A stretch of DNA of 64,000 nucleotides from NCBI RefSeq assembly GCF_032191515.1, contig NC_091392.1, positions 37,329,501 through 37,393,500 on the forward strand, in the 5' to 3' direction. The position numbers and the translations under genes are program-made. Source of the DNA: Phaenicophaeus curvirostris. Its lineage: Eukaryota; Chordata; Aves; Cuculiformes; Cuculidae. The notes beneath the pieces were generated by a model. It was not told the origin of the DNA. It searched no databases and was given only the letters and a program-made list of their open reading frames with translations. This document shows positions 24,998 through 38,580 of this stretch, piece by piece; position 1 is the first letter of the stretch; every line of letters starts with the position of its first letter.

Positions 24998-27900
24998 GTT
25001 TAGTCACCTGAGTTCTGAATTGCTACTCAGCTCTGTATTGACTCTTAAGTTTCCTCAGGGAAGGGAAGAGCTGAGTAGGAAAACTGAAGGGCAGGATCTT
25101 GAGGACTGAAAGGCATGAACATCTATCAGGGGAGGGAGTACAATGGATCACTAAAAATAAGGAGCATAAGAATAGACACCACAGTATAGATGTAAATAGG
25201 AATAGATCTGGCAATGACTAAAAATTTCCCCACGGGACACTTCTATTCCAAAAGCTTAAAGGGAAACTGGGAAAATTTTGAGGTTCTGGAAACGCAGGCT
25301 GTGTTAGCTTCCTGAATGAGGAGAGCAGTTAATGAAGGGGATGAAAATTGTGAATGCTTGTTTGCTGAATAGCGAACAGTCAGATGAGAATAAGTTAATG
25401 TGATCATGTGGTCTCTTGTTTGAAGAGTATGTTGTAAAGATTAAGCTAAAGAAAGTAAAGTCATTAAAACATGGATATTATGAGATATCAGAAAACTCTC
25501 TGCTCATTGCCTCCACAAAATTAAAGGCCAGACTGAATGTAATTTTGCAATTGGAAATGTAGGTTATTAAGCCACTTGAGAGACAACTTCAAAAAGGCAT
25601 TGTTTGCATTGGAATTGTCCGTTTTTCTCAAAGGCTTGTACTCTGAGTGGGATTTATGGTGGATTCATAGATTTTCACTCTCAGTTCCTTTCAGCCATTT
25701 TTCCCCATTTTGGTTATTGTAACTCAAATACACTCTTTAGTTCCTCTGTGTATGCAAAGTCATGGAAAGCCCTTATAGTTGCTGCACAGGCGAGCTGTAA
25801 AAGCTTTATACTTGTGTATTGGTCAGTGCTAACATATTAGTATTTCTCTGTTTGCTAAATCTAAAACTTCCACTGCAAATAATAAGAATTTGATTGTTCA
25901 GCAAGTCAGAACAGGAGCTGTGCTTCAAAACGTGTTCCAGAAAACGTGAGGTGGAAAAAAAATAACACACAATAACTTACAGTAGTTTCAGTTTTCAAAA
26001 AATTAAATGTATAATTCAAAAAATATTTATTTTCCAATAGATGGCAGTCTGGCTCAGTAATTTCAAGAACAAAAGCAACAGTCTTATGTAAGAGTTTTCC
26101 AACTTTTTTTTCATTGCTACATTAAAATCATACATTTTTAACACAGCTGATAGTACAAAATGCTTAAAAGCAAACACCTGTAATTCTTATAAAAGGAAAA
26201 TTTGTTGGCCATCCTTGTATAGATTTAAACTACAAATTAAAATATCAGGACTAAATTTAGAGATGTATTACAATGCAGAGCTTACACATCGAGTATGTGT
26301 TCAAACAAACCATGTGAATTCACGAGCAATTAAGAAAATTTATTTAGGTATAACTTGCACAGCCAGGATCCAGAAAAATTAAGTGTGTCAGGGACGAACA
26401 GAAGAATGTTAAAGTGTATAGTGTGAGGAATCTTCTTGAGCTCCTGCGAGTAAATTGCTTTAATTTATGTTCCTCTGTCCTTGGAGTAGTAACTAACACT
26501 ATTTATTACTGGTTTCTTGTCGGGATTGAGATTCCTGTGTATATATTCATGTGAGAACAAATTATGCTAAATGTGATATTAAAACCAGAAATATGCTGCA
26601 TTTATTGCAATGTATTTACTCATTGTGTTTCTAAATTTTAAAAAAAAAATTAGAAAGGAGAACTATGAGCTTTAAAATTTTGTAAGAAAAAATTCCTGTG
26701 GATACCAGAGCATGAGATGTTATTTTTCATTTGCTTTGGACAGCCTGTGACTGCAAAACAAAAAAATAGGGTATTAAGAGCCTCTGCATTTCCATATGCA
26801 TGTGTTGAGTATATATGGATTTGCAAGAGGTACATGTTGGATGCAATACATCTCAATCTTTTCCTTTCATAAATTTGATATTTTGTTTTAATGATTTTTT
26901 CTTAAAATTGATTCTTAAAAAGAGGTTCTTCTTATTCTGTGTTCAAGAGTTTATTATATATTTCTAGTCCTTACTTAGAATGAATTTGAAAAGTGTTATT
27001 TTCTTTTAACTGAATAACTGTTCTCCATATTTTTTGAGGTCATGGGAATTTTTGAACTAAAACTGACTTTAAAATAATAAAAATCTGTCATATGCACACA
27101 CTCAAAAAACCCCGAAGCTTTGAATTAAAGTTTTTTCTTCACATACGTCCCTTTAATCTTGTGTGATAGGTGGTTGCTTGCAATGTTTGCTTTTACTTTT
27201 ATACTATTGTGCTCAGAAGCATAATACATAAACTACATTATTGATTTCCAAGGGCAAATGCAATATCTTACTGTCTTTTGGATGTGTGATGTGAGTTTAG
27301 ATTAAAGAAGACATAGTTCCAGAAAGTACCTTTATGCTGTTAAGAGCAGAGTGTTTGTTAAAGGATTTCTCTTAACTACCTGGAATAAATACTGAGAAAC
27401 TTAAGTTATAAAATGCCTCTGTTTTTACTTTTTAAACTTACAGAATAAAACTGAGGATACTAAAAACTATACTATTATAGTGACTGCGCTACAGAGGGTT
27501 TTTACAGAAGTGGCAGCAGTATATCTAATGAAATTTAATGTGGTATTATAATAGATAATAAAGTCTGGCAGTAGTAATTTAAATTTAAACATGCAGAAAG
27601 GTCCTGTGTAGTCTCAGGAAAAGATTTGGATTTCATCACAAGTGTATAGATGTCAATTTCTGTTTAATGCTGTCATCCAGAAAGGGAATTTGATACTTTT
27701 GTACATTAAGAGAGAGAAGAAGTAATATACTTAAAACATGTTACGTTAACATTATTGAAAACAGTCATGGTGCATATTCAAAGAGAAGATTTCCATTTTA
27801 CTCTCTTATGGCAGAAAATCAAGAAGATGAGGGTATGTAAAGGCAACAAAACAATGACCGTGTTTGGTTTGTATCTAAGGGAAGATTTCAAAGGATTTCG

Positions 27901-30900
27901 AATTGTGTACTTTTGAAAGAAGATGGCTAAGAATGAATATACTAAAGGTGAATGAAATTTATACATGATCCTTTAGAAATCAGTTATTCTTATTCATTTT
28001 TTTTCCCCCTGAGGCAAAGAAACAATTATTTTTTTTTATTAAAAGTGCACATATAAGAAAAGGTTATTTTTTTTTTAAATTTTGCAAGTTAATAATCACA
28101 GGAATTTGTTGAAGAATATTGATGTAAACAATTTCTTAACATTATTTAATAATACTGATTTTTTTAAAACATGATAAATAAATTGCCACACGCATACGTA
28201 ATTGGACAGGCTGATTAAATATTTCAGAAAACTGAACGTGGTAAATAAGTAAGGGCTGGGCAGAAATATTATAATGGCTAAGAGAGACCAGAGATAGTGG
28301 ATAAAATGATTACTGTCTGGTAGCCTTTAACAATATCACACACTTGCATAGAGGCATTATTGAGAGAGGGAGACAAAATTCCACATGGCAATAATGATAA
28401 GCAAGCCAGAAGCATATACAATGGCTGACTAATGAGAATACATTAAAAACACGTTCAAGAACAATTTTGGTTACTTATTCATTAGGGAATAGTAAGACAA
28501 TCAGCCCTGATTGTTTGGGGCTCCAAGGAAGGAAGCAGATAGATTTTATATTATTTAATATCTTAATATTTATTGAATTAAATGATATAGCTTCACTGTA
28601 TTTTGCAGGTACTTATGGTGTTAAAAAAAAGAGATTTGTACTGATGGTCAGTGTTTAGAATATGGTTGCTTAATTCCCTTTTTAGAATAGTGATAAATAA
28701 TTTATGTATTGCAAAAATTTGACATTGCAAGAATTTTATATTAAATTTCTCTTTAACTCTTAAGACCTAGTTCAGTTATGGATCTCATTTTACGAGCATA
28801 TGCTGTCTCTAATTTCTGTGGGAAATAAAAATATGAAGGCCATCTCTTGCAGGCTACGTGAACGTTACTTTTTAAGATTCCCTTGTCACAAAGGTCTGCC
28901 CACTCTCTGAAAATAAGATTACACTACTTTAGAAATGTTTTTTAAAAGCTCCCATCCAACTGAAACCCATCTGTTAGTCCCAGTTTCTAATGCACAGAGT
29001 GGTATTTCCCACTGAGAAGAGCTCTTACTGCTGTTACTTTTTCCTTTAGACTCTTATAATGTGACTACCAGTAGCAAGCATCCAATTGGTCAATATAGAA
29101 TTACCAACTTGCTATAAGCTACTTTACAAAATGATTTCTAAATTCTATCTAAACATGAGCTGGTCATCACAAAGAAGCAGAGTACCAACTAGATGCAAGT
29201 TTTGTCCCTTCTCTTAGGTAGTTTACCTTGCCAAGGGAAGTTCAGATGTTTTTAATGTATCCTTTCCTAACCTATGCTCGGTAGTTATTAAGATAGACAG
29301 AAAAAATAACTTATTGGTTATGCTATGCTTCTTTTGTAAAGATTTCTGTGTTAGAGGGATCCTAACAGTAGCCATGTGGAACTCTACACAGAATAATTTC
29401 CCTTGTGGCATGCTTCACAGCCAACTAAATTAGCCTGCAGCTTCCTGCTACTGCAATTTCTGGTAGAAGTATTGCTAGACAGTTCTCCAGCATGCTGTGT
29501 AGGCATACCCTGTAAGACAGTCAGCATTTATTTAAGAGTATAAAATCCTGAAACATGACAACACTTAGTGTGGTTTAAACTACATGGAATGCAGTATAAC
29601 TAGGGCAAGGTGCTGGCCAAGCCACCGGTTTGTCTAATCTGCATTAAAAAGTACTTACTCCTTTTCCAGAATGATTTTCTGGAATATTTAACCAGTCTGT
29701 CTAATTATATATGCGTGGCAAATTCCTTGACTATCAGATACTTGCAGGAATATAGCTTACAGACAAATGAATCTCTTTGACTGCTGTTATGTGTTTAGGT
29801 TGCACTGGTGAATCCTAAATGTATCTAATCCTTTTGCTCCAACCCGTCACGTTGTTTACCGCAATGACCCTGTGTTGCAGAATATGTGCTGTATTTAGAG
29901 GCATTTTCTTTTATTGGCCAAGTATATATATATTTATTCTCCTATGGTAAAATCTGACACAGTAGGAAAGAAATAGTTTGTGCTCACCTTCCATAACTTG
30001 CGATACTTGTTCTTTCCTAAAGCTTTTTTTTTTCCTAAGTAAGTAATCCTAGCATTTTCAGGTTTATTTTGTGTGTAAATCTTGCCATGCTAGCAACTAC
30101 TTCACTTGCCCTGCTGTGGACTCTTTCATCTTAGCTAAATCTCTTTTACATAAGAATCTCAGATAGGGATGTAGCTTTTTTTCCATATAAAGTAATTATA
30201 ATATAAGCTTTTCAGATCAAAGAGCTCATTTGTCTGTATGGCTATAAAGCTGTATGTAAATTCGAGGTGCTCTGGAAATGTCTAGTAATATTTTATCTAC
30301 TCAGGAATTCGGTTGGACAGCTATATTTTATTAAATTAACCATGGTAGATTTTTGCATTTTTTCACAAGGATCGTTTTAGTTCAGATACTGTTGTATGTT
30401 GTAGTACTGAGCACATGTGATTTGAAAATTAACCTCTATTTTGTTTTACTTAGATAAATATCAAAATAAGTCTACTAACCTCAACAGATTAGCCAGCATT
30501 CAGGGAGTCTATCAGAACTGATCTTGAGATCATCTTCCCAAAATGAAGTGTATTTGCTTTAATTAAATACTTTTTTTGTGTGTGTTATTCAGTGCTTTAG
30601 AGATAAGTGCTGGGTTGGTTTCTTTTTGACATCCCTGAGCTGCCTGTGCTATTGTGAGCACTGCTGCCAGGCTTACATAGCAGGACACGTCTCTTCCACT
30701 TCTTCCATGCCCTCAGTGTCCATGAACCTGTGAGTATGCAGTAGAGTACAACACAATGTCCATTTTAAGTCTCCAACTTCTTTTGATATCTTGTAAGAGA
30801 ATTTCAGTCACTTCTGAAGAACAGAAAGAGAAGTTAATATGATGAGATTTCCATGCAGATAGGTGGTTTTGCATTACTAATGTCAACTCTGTCATGTTAT

Positions 30901-31543
30901 TACAAAATCAAATCATCAGGAAGACTGATGACTTTTGCTCTTGTTAGTATATCAGTCAACAGAGGTGTTTCCCTGAAGGCATGGCCTTCCCTAGAGGTCT
31001 GCAAAAAATTGATCATGGACTTCCACTCTGCATTTCCCTTGGGTTTGTCCTCTCAGACTTTTTTCCAGTGTTCTAGCCAGAATCAGGTTCTTTTCAACAT
31101 GATCTTCCTTGATTCTCTTAAAATTCACTTTCTCCCTACTTGATCAGGTTATAATCAGTAGAGCTGCTGAAATCCCAAGGGTAGGATTCAGCTGCCTTAA
31201 CATTAAGTATCTCAAGTCACTGTGGATGGACACGGTGCCTTTTGTATTGGGCTAACATGGACTATATCATGCCTTCAGGAGCAGCAATTGAGGGTCAACA
31301 GCTACCCTTTAGTATCTAAAATGACACTGGTTGCCTATGCTTGGAGGCTGAATCCCACCATAAGCTCTCAAGTCAGTTGCATAAACAACCATCTAGTGCT
31401 GTTCTGGTCAGCAGCTCAGACATCTACACAGGGCTGGAAAAAAGGTCTTGGAAAGTCACGGTGTTTTGGAGTGGCACTTAGAGGCTAGGCAGGGTGCTCA
31501 AAGATAGGCACTGGACCTCAATGTAGGGGCAACTGAATCAAGA

Positions 31544-31850
31544 TCTGAAAGGAGGTTGTAGAGAGGAGGGAGCTGGCCTATACTCCCAAGTGACAGGGGA
31601 CAGAACAAGAGGGAATGGCCTCAAGCTCCTCCAGGGGAGGTTCAGGCTGGACATTAGAAAAAACTTTTTCATGGAAAGGGTCATTGGGCACTGGAACAGG
31701 CTGCCCAGGGAGGTTGTTGGGTCACCATCCCTGGAGGTGTTTAAAAGACGGGTGGATGAGGTGCTGAGGGGCATGGTTTAGTGATTTGTGGGAATGGTTG
31801 GATTCGATAATCTGGTGGGTCTTTTCCAACCTAGTGATTCTATGATTCTA
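31544..31850 (+). mobile_element. CR1 LINE 3' end, sense orientation
   Basis: This copy runs in the sense direction: tgaaaggaggttgtagagag, then the ORF2 C-terminus (NFFMERVIGHWNRLPREVVG, SPSLEVFKRRVDEVL), a stop and a short 3' UTR that ends in two ATTCTATG-type units (gattctatgattcta). It is 5'-truncated just before the last part of ORF2. The reading frame of the tail is intact over about 63 codons, which suggests a moderately young insertion. Confidence 0.92.
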
Positions 31851-33119
31851 AGATACAAATGGTCCATCAATAGGTTTGCAGCATTAACATTTAAGGATTG
31901 AGAATCATTTGTGAAATACTAGTAATCTGGTCTAATGCATTTGAGCAAAATAGCATGTGACAAAATATAGGATCTGTATGAAAACATTGAAGTGCTATTA
32001 AGTTTTAATTTCTGAAAACTTAGTTTTACTCCATTGAAAACTGAGTTTTGAAAGTTTGTAGAAAGCCTGAGCTTGAACATGTGAGAGATTTGTTTTTCAC
32101 AGTCATATGTAGATATTTACTGTAGGGGAAAGATAACTTAGTAAATGAGGAAAGAAGGAGAAAGAACGCTTTAAAATATACTCTTTTCTAACCTGCAATC
32201 TTAAACAAGAAATACATCATTCTAGAGCATTTTAGCTTTTGTTGGTTTTGCATATTACAGAACTGGGTATTTCTGTAATTTAATTTCTAGAACTCTATCA
32301 CTGTTGGCAGCAGGTACCAAAGCATGTTTTATTTTGTTTTTTAATACGTAGTGGCTTTAGAATAAATGACACTTCTACAAAGTCAACAGGATACAAATTG
32401 TAGAGGGGAAAAAAAAAATTAAAATCTTAAATATCTTTTTTTTATATACCTAAAGTCAACAGCGATCTCATGTCTAATCTTTTAGTATAAGAATGAAGTT
32501 AAGCTTGGAACTGACAATAAAGCCTGATAATCACCATCTGACAGGAAATGCACATGAAGAGTGAGAACCATATGGATGTGTCTTTCAGTTGTTTTCTGTA
32601 GTGAGGGGAACAGTGCAGTTTTATCCCTATGGTGTAAACAGAAGATGGAGCTTACTAATCGATCAGAGCTATGTGAACCCCTGCCGGATCCATTAAGGGG
32701 TGGAGATAAGTGTCAATGTCTGCTTTCACTATATCGTAGTCTATGATTCTTTTGAAGCTGAATAAGTAGGTGCATTGTTAGCAGCAGAAGTCCCACTTTC
32801 CCTTCTTCCGTGTTTCTTGATAGGAGGTACACAAGTAATGCTAATGGTAAATATTCTGCCATATTTCACAGGCATTGCATTCTGTTGACAGATTTTTTTC
32901 CATCCCTGTGAATGAACTCAGCAAGCAGAAAAATAAATAGCAGAAAAAGACATTGGACATTCTTATACCTCTATAAAATATAAGATCAGGAGTAATTAAG
33001 AGCTGAGGGGGAACTGCCTGATATTTACTATGCATTAGAAACGTTTGCCCTGCAATTAATACAGATCAACAGTGTACTATAAATGCACCCCTTAGCTTTT
33101 CTGTAGCTTCAGTATATAC

Positions 33120-33627
33120 AGAATTACTAGGTTGGAAAAGACCTCCAGGATCATCGAGTCCAACCATTCCTATCAACCAATAAGCCATGTACTTGAGCAC
33201 CTCATTCACCCATCTTTTAAACGCCTCCAGGGATGGTGACTCAACCACCTCCCTGGGCAGCCTGTTCCAGTGCCCAATGACCCTTTCCATGAATTTTTTT
33301 TTTTCTGATGTCCAGCCTGAACCTCCCCTGGTGGAACTTGAGGCCATTGCCCCTTGTCTTGTTCCCTGTCACTTAGAAGAAGAGGCCAGCTCCCTCCTCT
33401 CTACAACCTCCTTTCAGGTAGTTGTAGAGAGCAATGAGGTCTCCCCTCAGCCTCCTCAAGGCTAAACAACCCCAGATCTCTCAGCCACTCCTCATAAGAC
33501 TTGTTCTCCAGCTCCTTCACCAGCTTCGTTGCTTTTCTCTGGATATGCTCCAGAGCCTCAACATCCTTCTTGTGGTGAGGGGCCCAGAACTGAACACAGT
33601 ATACGAGGTGCGGTCTCACCAGTGCTG
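33120..33627 (-). mobile_element. CR1 LINE 3' part, antisense
   Basis: The plus strand begins GAATTACTAGGTTGGAAAAG and runs through the reverse complement of the 3' UTR and ORF2 C-terminus; the minus strand reads VIGHWNRLPREVVESPSLEA, and upstream VYCVQFWAPHHKKDVEALEH and LGLFSLEEAEGRPH. It ends near tacgaggtgcggtctcacca. Frameshifts separate the pieces. The terminal GAATCATA units are reduced to one damaged copy, so it looks older than its neighbours. Confidence 0.92.
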
Positions 33628-34301
33628 AAACTCTTGTATGAGTTCAGTGTTATAAGTTTTTTAAATTGAGATTAGAAGCAGAAACCAGGGTTACTTGACC
33701 ATACACACATCTTTTTTTTTGTGCTAGTTTCTTTGGTTTTCAGAGGGATGTAAGAATTGAATGATTTGCAAGATTTTTGATCATCTGTTTTCTTTTCCCT
33801 TGATATCTGTCCTTCCTAAACTTGTTGTAAGTTTCAATTTTGGGCCATGAGGGAATATCTCAGAAGAGGCTCTTCAATTTTATTTGCTTCAGTAGTTATT
33901 TGAGGTTAAGAAGTTCCTATTAATACTGCTGCTATTATTTCTGTTGATATTGGTTCTCTGCCCAATATCTTTGCAATATGAACTGTTCACAGCCTGCAAA
34001 GAAGCAGCCTCAGCACTGCCTGTCAATCTTAGACAAAAATAATATTAAAATGTAAAACTGTTTTATTCCTATGCTGATCTTTCCTTTACTCATTAATAGT
34101 TAATTCCTTGTGAGTATTGGAATATTTACTACCTTGCCCTTGTCTCTGTCCAACATGATGTTTCCTTTAAGGAACCTCAATCATTTTAGCAGATCACTTA
34201 CTTAGCCATAGGTGCTTCATAATAAATAGTGTTACACAGGTGTTATAGATGAGGACATGCTACTGACTGACTTGTTTATCTGTGTTTTATAGGACCATTA
34301 A

Positions 34302-34542
34302 GAATCATAGAATCATAGAATAACCAGGTTGGAAGAGACCCACCAGATCATCGAGTCCAACCATTCCTATCAAACACTAAACCATGCCCCTCAGCACCTC
34401 GTCCACCCGTGCCTTAAACACCTCCAGGGAAGGTGACTCAACCACCTCCCTGGGCAGCCTGTTCCAGTGCCCAATGACCCTTTCTGTGAGGAATTTTTTC
34501 CTAATGTCCAGCCTAAACCTCCCCTGGTGGAGCTTGAGGCCA
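34302..34542 (-). mobile_element. CR1 LINE 3' end, antisense
   Basis: The plus strand starts with tandem GAATCATA units followed by gaataaccaggttggaagag and acccaccagatcatcgagtc, and it breaks off at gagcttgaggcca. It is very similar to the copy at 49424-49686, so both probably come from the same subfamily burst. Confidence 0.93.
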
Positions 34543-36004
34543 GACTCTATATGATGACTGGCTGAAGAAAGGATTTTAAATATTAGCTCTTCAGCTGCCT
34601 AGGAATATGTCTGGAAAACAACATAAAGGTGTGCTTGTATTGCGGTAGACCTGTACTTACTACGTTGAATCTGCCACAGGCAGAAAGAACAGTACAGATG
34701 AGCTAACACAGGAAGAGCAACCAATGTTCTAAATATTCTGGTAGTACTGGTTATTGCGATCACTGTTATATAAGACAAGAAAAAGCAGCTTGCAATATGT
34801 GAGCTTCTCACTGGCAGGTTTTCATACCAACCACAGAAAAACTTTGCCTTCCTAGTGACGATGATGTTGCATTCTACCTCCGTCTGCTTTGTAAATCAGG
34901 CTGCATTGAGAGCTGTTGTCCACTTGATAGCATTCTGCATCTCTTATGGGTGTGTGTGATCCTTTTTCTTGTACTGCTAGAAGAGTCTGAGCTCTTGCAT
35001 GTTTTACTGAGATCAAAGGTAGACTATTATTTGTCTGATCTTTTCCAGTTAGGCCTTCAGCTTCTAGAGCACTCTGACCTGCCTTTCAAGGTGTTTCAAC
35101 TGATTGTCAGCTATTCTACTGCATTATTTTTATGTTATATTTAGTACTTCAGTGACAATATGACAAACTGCTAGTGTTTTGTTACTGGTGGATCTGAAGA
35201 GAATCTAGTACAAATGTTTTTCAAGGCCTTTTTGATTATCTGCTCTTAACCAGCATCTTCAGCTGACTAACCCACTGCTATATATAGTTCCTCTTTAGAT
35301 TGGCTTTGTCTATTCAGGTATGATTTTCTCTTATGTCTTTCATTAAGCCAACAGCAATTTAATGGAATAATAACTGCATTTTCAGTAACACACTTCAACT
35401 GAGAATATGTGTGCTAAATGAAAACCTGTGCACTGGAGGAGTAGTAAAGTGGTGACTTCTGCCTACTCCCTCGACACCTGATTTTCCCCCTACTTTAATT
35501 TCTTTTCCTTCTGCTCTATTTCATGACAAATAATTTATTTTCTTTAAGTTTCATCATTCTGCCACCCACTTATCCACCCTCTCTTTCACAACTTTAAAAA
35601 AAGAAAAATACATGTTTTACAGCTGATGTACTTTGCAATTACATTGCACTGGGTTTTTCAAATGCTATATGTTAGCATTAAGATAGTATAGGGATATTAA
35701 ATACAGTGATGCCTCTGTAGTTATTCTACAAGCAGTATTTTATTTCTGTGACATTTGTAGCCAAAAATGCTGATTGTTACTCTGAATTATATTTTTTTCC
35801 TTTATGCAAAGGCAAATGTGCTTAAGCTTTTAATTCTATTTAATATTTCTAAAAATATTAACACTTTATTTTGCCTTTCCTCAGGCTCTTATACCCTTCA
35901 TTATCAGTCTCTTATTTTTCCACTGGTATATGAGTTTTTCACAGTGAGTCACATTTCAGAATGAGTCATGTGCATATTGATTCAGGGAGACACATAAGCC
36001 TGTC

Positions 36005-36075
36005 GTTAACATGAGAAATCCCATTAACTTAATGGGAACTATTCATGTGCTTAAACTTAAAGACTCAAAAAATGA
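36005..36075. repeat. Possible ancient amniote repeat relic
   Basis: The string aatcccattaacttaatggg followed by aactattcatgtgcttaaac resembles a degraded motif, common in bird, turtle and crocodile DNA, that pairs a CCCATTGACTTCAATGGG-like palindrome with a following GTGCTTAA. I cannot name the family and the edges are uncertain. Confidence 0.3.
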
Positions 36076-38179
36076 GTTACCAAATTCCTGCATTTTGCAT
36101 AGCCTGAATTTATGTAAACCCTTCCTACATACCAACTTAGGTCAACTCTATGGTGCTTGAGGGCTGGAAGGGTATCCCTAGAAATACCATAGGGTGTCCC
36201 TTGCAGTCTATATGGCTTGCTGGGTTGAATTCTGTTATGAGGCTTTATGCTTCAATGTGCTAATTTCATTTCCCTTGGTCAAGAAAAGCACTTGAAGTGC
36301 TTTGATGTTAAGTATTTGAAATTATTACTAAGTGTGCAAATGGTCTGATTTAGGAGCATTACGTACATGCTCAAATTTAGACAAGTGCTTAAAAGACAGG
36401 TTCACTTTACCTAATGTTAAGAAGGAGAAATTAATTTGGAAGGCAATTCAATCCTGTCCCAAACAGAGATATTAGGGTGCAATAAATAAGTACTTATATT
36501 CCCATTCATTAAAGACAACTAGTTTGACCCATAGATGAAACAAATAGCTCAGATTAAATGCTTAGCTTTTCAACAGTTCAGACTAGTTTAAAAAATGATG
36601 CTCTAAGTGCTTTTTTGAATTAGGACAGCATGTAATTCAGCTTCAGCTAATACTTCATCCCATTAATTTCACACTGAAAAACAAATGCAGTGTATATTTT
36701 CCAAGATATCTAAACCTGAAGATTCTATAGGCTCCATCAACTACGTAGTTCCTAAATACTGTCTTATTATGGTTAAATTATAGTTACTAAAAGCACTTAT
36801 CGTTCCATTCTCTGCCATTTTTTGATTTATTCAGTTCTTCAGTTTTCTGTCATTTGAAAATCTTCACCCACGTGGCAAAATTAAGCAGGAGTTAGAAAAG
36901 AGTGAAGATTTTTACTGAAGTACACCAAGGTGTCTGTTGTTTTACACTTAAGATTTACACACAAAATATCAGATCACTAAATATGAGTATCCTAGTAGTG
37001 TCTTTATATATAGATGCAATTCCTTTCACATGGAGATTTCCACACTCAGTTCAAAAGCTTTTATGTGAAAAACAAATTAGCCAGATCAACCTTTTTACTA
37101 CTACGTGACACACTGTTTATGGGCCATTTTTTTGTTTTACTTTCTTATTTAGCAAATGAAAAGCTATTTAAGTCTTGAAAAATACCTTTCTTTACCCACT
37201 GATAAAACAATCAGTATCTTTTTAGTCTGTGCTTGATATTTCCTGATTACTTAATAGCTTGTTAGGTTTTTGAATCCTAAAACTTGTTGCATCATATGGC
37301 CTTGTTCAGTGTATATTGTGCTTGCCATGTAGTTCCAAGGTGTATTTCTTGCATAATATCAGATCTTGCTCTGAAGAGAGAATGATTAATTTCTGGGGTG
37401 CTCTTCATGATAGATGTCAATAGCACTTGCCCACTGAGGGGCAGTAACTACACATCCATGTTTTTTTCATCATACATGTGAATTAATCATGTTTACTTTA
37501 AGTTAATACATTTCACAGTTGTTACATGTAATTGACTACCATGACTGATGACTTTTTGGTGACATCAAGTTACAGTAATTTCTTCCCAAGCATTTCACTG
37601 CTTCAGTCAAAGTTGATTTTGTTTTGGTTGTTTTGTTTTGGTTGTTTTTTTTATTAAATGGAGCCTAGTCAGAAAATACTATCATATGCATCTTGGCTTA
37701 TGTGCAGTTATGTAGAGGTGAAGATTCTCCTGTCTGGGACTACTGGAACTTGCATTTCCAGGGTGTTTAATCTCACATGCTATTGAAAATGGTCACAAAA
37801 TATCTCATGCTGGTTCCTAATGTAACCTGGCACTGCTGCAAACTTGCCTTCACAATTTCAGTATAGCCAGGAAAAAAGGAACACAAACTTATTGGCCACC
37901 TGGCATAAGTTTAAATGACACGTCCGGTATTCCACAAGGATTATGACAGAGACAGGTACAGTGTTCAGATGCTTCAGGTACAAGATCATCCTTGTTCTCC
38001 TGGTGTTTCCTTGCTGAATACAGGAGGTGCAGTCAAACCGTGACCAGTCTCGTGGAGAATGAAATGATGAAGTATATGTAGACTAAGAATATATTTGTGG
38101 AAGAGTGGCTGCAGATGTGCGGTGTAAGGTGGAGGACAAGATAATAAGGATGGAAAATGGAAAAAAAACACCAAGCAGG

Positions 38180-38580
38180 GAGAAGGCTGCCTCAGGGGGT
38201 TGGGAAAGGTGTGCCCAGACCATCAAAACGTTCACTGCTGTTTGTCTGTAAGACACAGACTGTCTTGTAAAGGAGGCTCCTCCTTGTCAGGATCACTGCT
38301 GCATCCCACAAGGGCGCGTTTGGTTGATGTAGGGACCCTGCTGTGGAAAAAATAGTAACTGACGGTGTTACATTTTGTGCCCAGATGCTGTTTTTTGCTC
38401 TCCTGCTTCTATCAGGCATTTTCCCCTCGGAAGAGCCTGGGCAGCAGCAGGGGGAGCACTGAAAGCACAGGAACACTATCCCGGCTCCTCTGTCTCTGGC
38501 TTTGCTGCTGCAGCTGCCGGGAACAGCAGCAGCAGAGAACAACCTGCTCAGACCAATTTATAGAGGATATGCAGGAACTT
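38180..38580. other. GC-richer pocket with CAG/CTG repeats
   Basis: In an otherwise AT-rich intron this stretch has scattered CpGs (including gggcgcg) and short CAG and CTG runs. A hairpin-capable segment lies at about 38503-38532, where TGCTGCTG and CAGCAGCA arms flank a 13-base loop. An ATG at 38385 opens a 22-codon frame beginning MLFFALLLLSGIFPSEE, which looks like a signal peptide but ends at once in a stop. It might be a regulatory element, an old repeat or chance; there is no strong evidence for any of them. Confidence 0.4.
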
